This document shows, piece by piece, positions 6,307 through 11,435 of a stretch of 11,435 nucleotides of DNA. The notes under the pieces were generated by a model that saw only the letters and a program-made list of their open reading frames with translations, did not search any database and was not told the DNA's origin. This DNA is from Clostridia bacterium. Lineage in GTDB: Bacteria > Bacillota > Clostridia > Oscillospirales > Acutalibacteraceae. A program made the translations under genes and the position numbers. The stretch covers positions 1-11,435 of the forward strand of contig JAGAAE010000160.1 of the NCBI GenBank assembly GCA_017615405.1, given 5' to 3'. The number at the start of each line of letters is the position of its first letter. Position 1 is the first letter of the stretch.

Positions 6307-6370
6307 AACTGGCTACCCAACCGAGGGCCCTATAGCTTTGCGTCGCCGTCTTTCAACGGTTTTGCCAAAC
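6303..6370 (-). ncRNA. c-di-GMP-I (GEMM-I) riboswitch, gene-proximal copy
   Basis: Read on the minus strand, the RNA has the GEMM-I signature: GGCAAAACC, a P2 hairpin CCGTT-GAAA-GACGG with the conserved GAAA tetraloop, then CGACGCAAAGC, a GCTATAGGGCC tetraloop-receptor strand, the P3 arm closing at GGGTAGCC, and AGTTGC as the 3' P1 strand. The guanine at the position known to choose c-di-GMP over cGAMP (G20 in Vc2 numbering) is G. It differs from the upstream copy at only a few positions. The P2 and P3 changes examined keep pairing as G-U. It controls the degenerate-EAL/TasA-like operon through the terminator at 6306-6271. Confidence 0.9.
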
Positions 6371-6396
6371 ATATACCGGGAAGTATAGAAAGTTTC

Positions 6397-6436
6397 AAAA
6401 AATAAAAAAAGCAACCAAATCAAGCGATTTCGTTGC
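6397..6436 (-). terminator. Intrinsic terminator of the first (promoter-proximal) riboswitch
   Basis: On the minus strand GCAACGAAATC (6436-6426) pairs with GATTTGGTTGC (6421-6411), with one G-G mismatch and the loop GCTT. Seven T, one A and six T follow. As in the second unit, the 5' arm starts within the 3' P1 strand of its aptamer. It would stop transcription before the second aptamer. Confidence 0.8.
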
Positions 6437-6500
6437 AACTGGCTGCCCAACTTGGGGCCCTATAGCTTTGCGTCGCCGTCTTTCGACGGTTTTGCCAAAC
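6433..6500 (-). ncRNA. c-di-GMP-I (GEMM-I) riboswitch, promoter-proximal copy
   Basis: The minus-strand RNA carries GGCAAAACC, a P2 stem CCGTC-GAAA-GACGG, CGACGCAAAGC, GCTATAGGGCC, a P3 arm with GCCC paired to GGGC, and GCAGCCAGTTGC. All main GEMM-I consensus blocks are present, and the specificity guanine (G20) is kept. The aptamer starts only about 10 bases after the predicted transcription start, so it is the first structure made. It and the copy at 6370-6303 are clearly duplicates, 62 bases apart, each with its own terminator. Confidence 0.91.
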
Positions 6501-6515
6501 ATATTCACCGATGCT

Positions 6516-6544
6516 ACTTTACCACAATATGTAAAATTTGTCAA
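6516..6544 (-). promoter_or_regulatory. sigma-A promoter of the tandem riboswitch operon
   Basis: The minus strand has a perfect -35 TTGACA (6544-6539), a 17-base spacer and -10 TAAAGT (6521-6516). The start is predicted near 6510. An A/T-rich tract with phased A and T runs (6546-6586) lies directly upstream and may act as an UP element for this promoter and for the divergent one. Confidence 0.75.
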
Positions 6545-6605
6545 GTGTTTTTTTAAAAAATTTTAAAAAATTTTTGAAAGCGTCGAAAATCCGCGAAAAA
6601 ACTGC

Positions 6606-6634
6606 TTGCAAATATATGAAATATATAATATAAT
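6606..6634 (+). promoter_or_regulatory. sigma-A promoter of the diguanylate cyclase gene
   Basis: The plus strand has TTGCAA (6606-6611), a 17-base spacer and a perfect TATAAT (6629-6634). The start is predicted near 6641, 31 bases before the ATG. The in-frame TTG at 6606 is part of this -35 box, which rules it out as the start codon. The promoter is back-to-back with the riboswitch promoter, with about 60 bases between the -35 boxes. Confidence 0.78.
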
Positions 6635-6671
6635 ACCTCTACAACTGTTTAAAAATATTTATGGAGGATTT

Positions 6672-8045
6672 ATGGCAAACAAGGATTTTTCATTAAAAAA
6701 AGACAAAACTTCCGGCTTTCGCCTTGAGATTTTCAACTTCATTATTATTTTAATCACGGTGGCAGTAACCGTATTTCTTTCAATGGTATTATTCAGAGCG
6801 CATTCTACCTATGATGCTTTCCAAGAAGCAACCGAAGAATATATCTCCTGCAGACAAGCCGCGGATCAAATTCACGAAGCTTCGGAATATCTTACCAACG
6901 AAGTGCGGGCATATACCTTTTCGGGCGATATCAAGCACGTAAACAACTATTTTAACGAAGCAAAAGTTACAAAGCGCAGAGAACAGGCACTTAAGATAAT
7001 AAAAGAATATGTGCAGGATGAAAGCAAATCGGTTTACCTTGACAATGCGGTTTCCGAATCCAAGTTGCTGATGAATATTGAATACTATGCCATGAGATTG
7101 CGCCTTGAAGCGGATGGCGTGAGTGAAGATAAGTTCCCTGAAGAAATAAAGAAAGTGGGACTAAACGCAAAAGATATAAAGTTATCGGACGCGGAGAAAA
7201 CCGAACTCGCCAAAGAGCTCGTTCACAACAACGAATATGATGATTACAAAGATAAAATATACAAAAACGTGTCGTTATACACTCAGGATTTGCTTGAAGC
7301 GACCCGCAAACGCGAATCATCAAACGCAAAGCTCTTTTCAAAATACCAGCAGTTGCAGCTTATACTTATAGTTGCCTTAATTTGTATTCTTATGCTCACG
7401 GTCGCCTTTACGTCGATTTTCCTAATCAGACCGTTGCGCAAAAACTCAAAGCTTATAGTTGAGCAAAATTCACTGCCTGTAAAAGGGCCGCAGGAAATGC
7501 GAACCTTTGCGATGCTTTATAATAAAGTTTTACAAAAGACAAAAACACAGCAGGCAAAGCTCAGTTATGAGGCCTCGCACGATTCGCTTACCGGAGTTCA
7601 AAACAGAGCCGCTTTTGACGATATGTGCCGCTCTTTAAGCAAAACCGACGGTATTACGCTCGTTCTTGTGGACGTTGACACGTTTAAGCAAATCAACGAT
7701 ACTTACGGTCACGAAACAGGCGACGGAATTCTCAGAAAAACCGCTTCCCTGCTCTTTGATTCGTTCCGGTCGGGCGATATTATATGCAGGATAGGCGGCG
7801 ACGAGTTCGCGGTAATCTTAGAAGGCGTTACAAGAAAGAGCCGCGATTTGCTTGAAAACAAAATGCAGTTCATTATGAAAAAACTTGATTCCGCAAAGGA
7901 CGATTTGCCGGTAACAACGCTTAGTATCGGTATCGCTTTCGGCGGCGAGGAATGCTCTTTCAATGAGCTATATAAACAGGCGGACGAAGCGCTATATTCA
8001 ATCAAATCAACCACAAAAGACGGGTTTAAGTTTTACGGTGAATAA
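6672..8045 (+). CDS. Membrane diguanylate cyclase (GGDEF) with periplasmic-type sensor
   Basis: A 457-residue protein that makes c-di-GMP from two GTP. The start is ATG 6672, 4 bases after a GGAGG site. Membrane segment 1 (20-42) and segment 2 (228-252) enclose an extracellular helical sensor of about 185 residues, which looks like a four-helix-bundle domain. A short HAMP-like or linker region (253-297) leads to the GGDEF domain (about 298-457). Visible motifs are HDSLTGVQNR (303-312), VDVDTFKQINDTYGH (333-347), the active GGDEF (375-379), and the inhibitory-site RSGD (366-369) exactly five residues ahead of it. It is therefore probably active and product-inhibited. It is divergent from the c-di-GMP riboswitch operon and convergent with an EAL phosphodiesterase, which suggests it supplies the local signal. 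The stimulus sensed cannot be read from the sequence. Confidence 0.94.
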   Translation: MANKDFSLKKDKTSGFRLEIFNFIIILITVAVTVFLSMVLFRAHSTYDAFQEATEEYISCRQAADQIHEASEYLTNEVRAYTFSGDIKHVNNYFNEAKVTKRREQALKIIKEYVQDESKSVYLDNAVSESKLLMNIEYYAMRLRLEADGVSEDKFPEEIKKVGLNAKDIKLSDAEKTELAKELVHNNEYDDYKDKIYKNVSLYTQDLLEATRKRESSNAKLFSKYQQLQLILIVALICILMLTVAFTSIFLIRPLRKNSKLIVEQNSLPVKGPQEMRTFAMLYNKVLQKTKTQQAKLSYEASHDSLTGVQNRAAFDDMCRSLSKTDGITLVLVDVDTFKQINDTYGHETGDGILRKTASLLFDSFRSGDIICRIGGDEFAVILEGVTRKSRDLLENKMQFIMKKLDSAKDDLPVTTLSIGIAFGGEECSFNELYKQADEALYSIKSTTKDGFKFYGE

Positions 8046-8057
8046 GACACGAAAAAA

Positions 8058-8081
8058 CCGGCTGAGGAATTCCTCAGCCGG
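8058..8081. terminator. Bidirectional terminator between convergent cyclase and phosphodiesterase genes
   Basis: A perfect palindrome has 10-base arms CCGGCTGAGG and CCTCAGCCGG around AATT. The plus strand continues ACTTTTTAT. The minus strand continues with six T. It lies 13 bases after the cyclase stop and 13 bases after the phosphodiesterase stop, so it serves both genes. Confidence 0.9.
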
Positions 8082-8093
8082 ACTTTTTATGCT

Positions 8094-10184
8094 TTATTCA
8101 TCAAGAAATACGGCTTTTGAGTAAAGGTAACCCTGATAACAGTCGCACCCTATACCGTGCAGCATTTCGCGCTGTTCCTCGGTTTCAACGTATTCCGCCA
8201 AAACGGTCATATTGAGCGAGGAGGCAAGCCCCGTAATCGAGGCGACAATTTCTTTATAACTTGCGTGCTCCAGAATGCCGGTAATAAGCGAGCCGTCAAG
8301 TTTAACTATATCAAACAAGCCGTCTTTCATATAATGCAAAGACGTTTGGCCCATTGAAAAATCGTCAATTGCGAGAGTAAAGCCCATCCCTTTCAGTTCT
8401 TTTAGTGCCGAAAGACCGCCTTCGTCAAGCGCAAGCGCCGTTTGCTCCGTAACCTCGATACACATATTGTTTTCGGAAAAATGAACGGTTTTATCGAGAT
8501 TTTGGCAGAACTGCAAGAATTGCGGTTTTGTTACGGTTGAGCCGGTTATATTGACCGAAACCTTTATATTGTCACCAAAGCGCGCCCGAACCTCGTGCAA
8601 ATCATCCACCGTTTTTGATAACACCTTTTGTTCGAGTTCCGTAAGGAAGCCGCCCTCCTCAGCCAACTTGAATATCACCGGCGGATACAAAATGCCGTGC
8701 GCGGGATGTTTAAAGCGCATAAGCGCCTCGGCGCCGACACACTCGCCCTTATAATTGTACTGCGGCTGATACGCGAGAACTACGCCACTCTTTATACCAT
8801 GGCGGATTTCTGCGCAAAGAGTTTTGGCAAAATCGCCGTACATATTATCAAGGTCCATAATGCGCGTGCCGGTAAGGAGATTTTCGTTTTGCTTGAAGTA
8901 ATCCATAAAGGAAACGTAATTCTTCTCCGATTGCTTAAGCGACTGCTTATCGAGTATACGCACGAACGGTACATAGATAAGAACGCCGATAATAACGTTG
9001 AAAACCTGCAAAAGACTGCCCGCTACCGAACCTGTTGCGTGGTAACCGCCAAGTATTATCGGCGTTGTCCACTCAACCGCGCCGGTTATCATCGGCACAA
9101 TTCCGGTGAGCATGGCAATATACGCCACAGAATAACAAACGAGCGGTACAAGGAGGAACGGTATAAGCATAATCGGGTTAAAGATTATCGGCAACCCGAA
9201 GACCATAAGTTCGTTTATATTGAATATCATAGGAAACGCGGCGGCGTAACCCAGCCCGCGGCGAGCGCGGTTTCTGGAAAAGAGAAGAATTGCTATAAGC
9301 AGGCAAATCGCGGAACCGCAACCGCCCATTAAAACAAAGCAGTCAAAGAACTGTTTTGTTAAAATCTGCGTAGGTTCGCTCCCTGCCGCAACCGCCGCCT
9401 GATTTGCTTCAAGCCCCGGCGCAAAATAGGTCTGCATAACGCCCTCTAAGGTATCGCTGCCGTGTATACCGAAGAACCAAAGCACCGAACTGAGCAGTAC
9501 AAAGAATAAACCTTTAAAGAAGCCCGTGCCGCCAAACGAAAAGAGTTTATTAAAGAGATTACTTAAAAGTTCTCTTACCGATTCGGCGCCGAAAACGCGC
9601 ACTATCAAAAGATTTATAACCGCGAACACTATTGCCACAAGCGTTATCGGCAAAAGCGTTGTTATCATACGGTTGAAATTTCTATCCGCGCCGGAGGTGA
9701 AAAGAACGTGTTTATGCGAGCCCAGAACCCGCTCAAAGAAAAGATACAAAGCCGAAGCTCCGAGGCCTGTTATAATCGCCAGGAACATCGATTTCGGCCC
9801 CATACTCTCCGACCCGAAAGATTTTAAATTCGCACCGGACATAATAAAAAACGAAAGAACCGACGCGAAAACCGGGCCGTACGTAACGGTATTGGGATTT
9901 GCCTTGATATCAACGAACGCACGACTGATTGAAAAGGTCATATAAACCGATAAAACGCCGAAGGTCGCGGCATAAACAAAATCAAAGAGCGAGAGTAAAT
10001 AGCCACCTACAGTAGTAGTTAAAAACTTCTGATAAGCCGTAAGAGGAAAAGTTTTAAGTATAAGAGCAAAAGCGCCGATAATCAGTATCGGGATCATATT
10101 TACAAGCCCGATACGAACCGCGCTTACAATAGCCGATTGGCTGAATTTTTCAAATACGGACCTGGTGCCGCCCGTTTTTTTCAT
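8094..10184 (-). CDS. PTS EIIC-EAL fusion, probable sugar-sensing c-di-GMP phosphodiesterase
   Basis: A 696-residue fusion. Residues 1-412 are a multi-pass EIIC of the lactose/cellobiose (CelB-like) group. They show FFGIHG (237-242) and NINELMVFGLPIIFNP (322-337), the region that forms the sugar site. A linker (413-440) leads to an EAL domain (about 445-696). Its catalytic set looks complete: EAL (486-488), VSVNIT with Asn545, IEVTE with Glu577, IDDFS with Asp607/608, IVKLDG with Lys628, LAEYVE with Glu664, and the Gln684 of CYQGY. It should cleave c-di-GMP to pGpG. No EIIA or EIIB is fused or nearby, so the EIIC part may act as a sugar sensor and not as a transporter, or it may borrow EIIB from elsewhere. 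The ATG at 10184 has a GGTGA site. EIIC-EAL fusions are known in Firmicutes. Its position facing the cyclase suggests opposite control of the same c-di-GMP pool. Confidence 0.95.
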   Translation of the reverse strand: MKKTGGTRSVFEKFSQSAIVSAVRIGLVNMIPILIIGAFALILKTFPLTAYQKFLTTTVGGYLLSLFDFVYAATFGVLSVYMTFSISRAFVDIKANPNTVTYGPVFASVLSFFIMSGANLKSFGSESMGPKSMFLAIITGLGASALYLFFERVLGSHKHVLFTSGADRNFNRMITTLLPITLVAIVFAVINLLIVRVFGAESVRELLSNLFNKLFSFGGTGFFKGLFFVLLSSVLWFFGIHGSDTLEGVMQTYFAPGLEANQAAVAAGSEPTQILTKQFFDCFVLMGGCGSAICLLIAILLFSRNRARRGLGYAAAFPMIFNINELMVFGLPIIFNPIMLIPFLLVPLVCYSVAYIAMLTGIVPMITGAVEWTTPIILGGYHATGSVAGSLLQVFNVIIGVLIYVPFVRILDKQSLKQSEKNYVSFMDYFKQNENLLTGTRIMDLDNMYGDFAKTLCAEIRHGIKSGVVLAYQPQYNYKGECVGAEALMRFKHPAHGILYPPVIFKLAEEGGFLTELEQKVLSKTVDDLHEVRARFGDNIKVSVNITGSTVTKPQFLQFCQNLDKTVHFSENNMCIEVTEQTALALDEGGLSALKELKGMGFTLAIDDFSMGQTSLHYMKDGLFDIVKLDGSLITGILEHASYKEIVASITGLASSLNMTVLAEYVETEEQREMLHGIGCDCYQGYLYSKAVFLDE

Positions 10185-10223
10185 AATATCACCGCCGGTT
10201 TTATATGGAAATTTATATCTAAT

Positions 10224-10252
10224 AATTTATAACAAATGTAAAGTTATGTCAA
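10224..10252 (-). promoter_or_regulatory. Promoter of the EIIC-EAL gene
   Basis: The minus strand has a perfect -35 TTGACA (10252-10247). At a 17-base spacer the -10 is TAAATT (10229-10224). TATAAA at 10231-10226 would need a 15-base spacer. The predicted start leaves a leader of roughly 30 bases to the ATG. I found no riboswitch in the leader. Confidence 0.65.
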
Positions 10253-10272
10253 TAAAAAATTGCGATAAAATG

Positions 10273-10300
10273 AAAAGACGCCTTGTAGGACGTCTTTTTT
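10273..10300. terminator. Intrinsic terminator (bidirectional)
   Basis: Arms AAAAGACGCC and GGACGTCTTTT pair with one bulged A around a 5-base loop. The plus strand ends in six T. The minus strand ends in CTTTTCATTTT. It most likely ends leftward transcription of the toxin/immunity-like pair, 140 bases beyond the stop at 10441, and so insulates the EIIC-EAL promoter. Confidence 0.65.
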
Positions 10301-10440
10301 GTGATTATCAGACAAAATAGCCCAAAGGCATTATTAGGATAAACAGCTATATTCTCCGACGTTATTTGATTGTGCACGATTACACAATGCTGAAATGACA
10401 TAATTGCCCAAGAATTATTATTCTTACTTTACTAGGTTTT

Positions 10441-10695
10441 TCAGTCTCCAAATTGTGCTTTGATTTTTTCGTTTACAAGAACATCTGCTCGTGGAATCTG
10501 TTTCAAATCATCTTTCTTTATAGCAATATCGCCTATCGGCGCATGTTCACCATACAGGTCAAAAAACACATCCCATGTTCCGTCAATTGATTCTTCTTCC
10601 CAAATAACACCCTGCATACCTTTATGAACGCCGCATTTCGCATATTCTTCTTTTTCAACAATAAGTTCTACACAATCCATATATTTCATAATCAT
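10441..10695 (-). CDS. Small SH3-like protein, possible immunity protein
   Basis: An 84-residue cytoplasmic protein. It starts at the ATG at 10695, which overlaps the upstream stop codon (ATGA) and has a GGAGGAG site in the end of the upstream gene. A start two codons later (MKYMDCV) is also possible. The body has the pattern of a small beta-barrel: DCVELIVEKEEY, then GVHKGMQGVI (22-31), GTWDVFF (39-45) and IAIKKDDLKQI (57-67). This is reminiscent of DUF4926-like SH3-fold proteins, some of which sit beside toxin domains. Tight coupling to a DUF6883-like gene suggests that it neutralises or binds that product. The assignment to a named family is tentative. Confidence 0.72.
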   Translation of the reverse strand: MIMKYMDCVELIVEKEEYAKCGVHKGMQGVIWEEESIDGTWDVFFDLYGEHAPIGDIAIKKDDLKQIPRADVLVNEKIKAQFGD

Positions 10696-11249
10696 TCTCC
10701 TCCGTATGGTGTATTTAAGTGTATTAAACCATTAGGACAGACTTTCCATCCCGTTATAAACGAAACAGTTTCATTTTTGTTCTTTCGGGGGATTTCTACC
10801 CTAATACTTATTCTTTGACCATATTTGTTCCAAACACCCAATTCATAATCACCGTTCTTATACTTTTCGAGAGATTGTTTTTCGACTTCGTCACGCAAAT
10901 ATTCCGAATCCTCAACACTATATCCCCAACTTTCAAACATCTTTTGTTTTCCGTGCTTATAATAATTGGTGGGGTCAAACAAATATGGGTCAAATTTTTG
11001 AAACGGACAATCTGCCTTTGCTTCTCTTAGAACCGTTTCATACTGTAAATCTTCCAAAATGCAATGACAATACGGATGATGAGGATGCTTTGGATGTTTA
11101 TCACCCGCAAACCAACACCCGTCCACCACCAGGCATTCAGGGCAGTGATTTTCACTTAAATTGCGATGAATCCATTTAACCCAATCTCGAGTATTAGAAA
11201 CATCTTTACCCCATAATCCTTTTTTAAATTCGTCAAAACTCAAATCCAC
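10692..11249 (-). CDS. DUF6883-like domain protein with Cys/His N-terminal motif, possible toxin remnant
   Basis: A 185-residue protein with no signal peptide or membrane segment. I chose the GTG at 11249 because GGGAG lies 10 bases upstream. An ATG at 11321 would extend it by 24 residues without any ribosome site. The N-terminal part has a possible zinc-binding set: CPEC (36-39), Cys45, and HPHHPYCHC (55-63). The last motif recalls the His-Pro-x-Cys-x-Cys end of phage Mu gpF/SPP1 gp7-like head proteins. The C-terminal part (about 85-185) has FDPYLFDP, a Gly-Lys turn, a helix with YLRDEVEKQ, then NKYGQRISIRVEIP (141-154) and TGWKVCPNGLIHL (166-178). This matches my recollection of DUF6883, a domain found at the end of polymorphic toxins. 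The overlap with a small downstream gene fits a toxin/immunity pair. The short length suggests a solitary or detached domain. Confidence 0.7.
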   Translation of the reverse strand: MDLSFDEFKKGLWGKDVSNTRDWVKWIHRNLSENHCPECLVVDGCWFAGDKHPKHPHHPYCHCILEDLQYETVLREAKADCPFQKFDPYLFDPTNYYKHGKQKMFESWGYSVEDSEYLRDEVEKQSLEKYKNGDYELGVWNKYGQRISIRVEIPRKNKNETVSFITGWKVCPNGLIHLNTPYGGE

Positions 11250-11327
11250 AATTATAATACTCCCTTCTTTTTCAAATTGCAAGCGTACTATAATCATAGA
11301 ATTCGCGACATTCAAGGACATATTATT

Positions 11328-11397
11328 TGTGGCGAAGCCACACCGAAATTATTCATTCTTAAGTTTTAAGTATTCAATATTCATTCGGCGTTAGCCG
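11328..11397. repeat. Intergenic repeat-like stretch with two small hairpins
   Basis: Upstream of the DUF6883-like gene lie TGTGGC-GAA-GCCACA (11328-11342), an A/T-rich stretch in which ATTCATT, TTAAG and TATTCAATATTC motifs recur, and CGGC-GTTA-GCCG (11386-11397). This resembles low-complexity repeats seen between genes in gut Clostridia, from memory and not searched. No gene or clear promoter is visible from 11322 to the end. Confidence 0.45.
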
Positions 11398-11435
11398 GCC
11401 TACGACCCTCACTCTTGCGGTGCCCGAACACGCGC

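Noticed and set aside
6370..6398. Possible internal minus-strand promoter TTGAAA-N17-TATATG between the two riboswitches
   Set aside because: Its start would fall inside the GGCAA block of the second aptamer and produce a broken P1. The TTGAAA follows directly from the terminator T run, so it is probably chance.
8628..9332. Plus-strand open frame of 234 codons
   Set aside because: It lies wholly inside the EIIC-EAL gene on the opposite strand, is very basic with no domain signature, and has no ribosome binding site.
10301..10440. Searched for a small gene or RNA in the gap after the 84-residue gene
   Set aside because: Only a weak AT-rich inverted repeat (AAGAAT/ATTCTT) is visible. No open frame with a ribosome site or conserved RNA motif was found.
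1..11435. CRISPR array, tRNA, rRNA or transposase
   Set aside because: No regularly spaced repeats, cloverleaf, rRNA core sequence or transposase motif was recognised on either strand.

Overview
The window looks like chromosomal DNA of a low-to-moderate G+C Gram-positive anaerobe, most likely an uncultured gut Clostridia (Oscillospiraceae/Ruminococcaceae-like). The reasons are consensus AGGAGG-type ribosome binding sites, sigma-A promoters of the TTGACA-N17-TATAAT type, a SipW-type signal peptidase with a TasA-like substrate, clostridial c-di-GMP-I riboswitches, and small palindromic intergenic repeats. This placement is inference from gene content only.

The centre is a compact cyclic-di-GMP locus. 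Near 6.4-6.5 kb two c-di-GMP-I (GEMM-I) aptamers lie in tandem on the minus strand. Each is followed by its own intrinsic terminator, and both sit behind a single strong promoter. They lead into three minus-strand genes. The first (6240-5359) is a catalytically degenerate EAL-domain protein. The second (5359-4637) overlaps it by one base and is a membrane-anchored protein with a TasA-like extracellular part. The third (4474-3761) is a secreted TasA-like protein with a SipW-type signal peptide. A hairpin-rich 307-base gap and a separate TTGACA-N17-TATATT promoter precede sipW (3453-2491), whose signal peptidase carries a long Ala/Glu/Pro tail. A terminator follows sipW. Next comes a membrane-anchored McrB/MoxR-like AAA+ ATPase (2333-741), and then the start of a gene that resembles the DUF2357/McrC-like partners of such ATPases (586 to beyond base 1).

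Divergent from the riboswitch operon, with its own TTGCAA-N17-TATAAT promoter, is a two-pass membrane diguanylate cyclase with intact GGDEF and RxxD inhibitory sites (6672-8045). It converges, across a perfect bidirectional terminator, on a PTS EIIC-EAL fusion with all EAL catalytic residues in place (10184-8094), probably a sugar-sensing c-di-GMP phosphodiesterase. The locus therefore holds a synthase, a hydrolase, an RNA sensor, a probable protein receptor, and the surface-fibre proteins they may control. Because the 3' strand of each aptamer's P1 helix is shared with the 5' arm of its terminator, my reading is that c-di-GMP turns the fibre operon ON.

The right end (10441-11249) holds a translationally coupled pair: a small protein with a Cys/His motif and a DUF6883-like C-terminal domain, and an 84-residue SH3-like partner. 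It looks like a phage-derived toxin/immunity remnant. Several intergenic spaces carry palindromic repeat units (625-650, 2394-2420, 3711-3736, 4569-4622, 11328-11397). I saw no tRNA, rRNA, CRISPR array or intact transposase.
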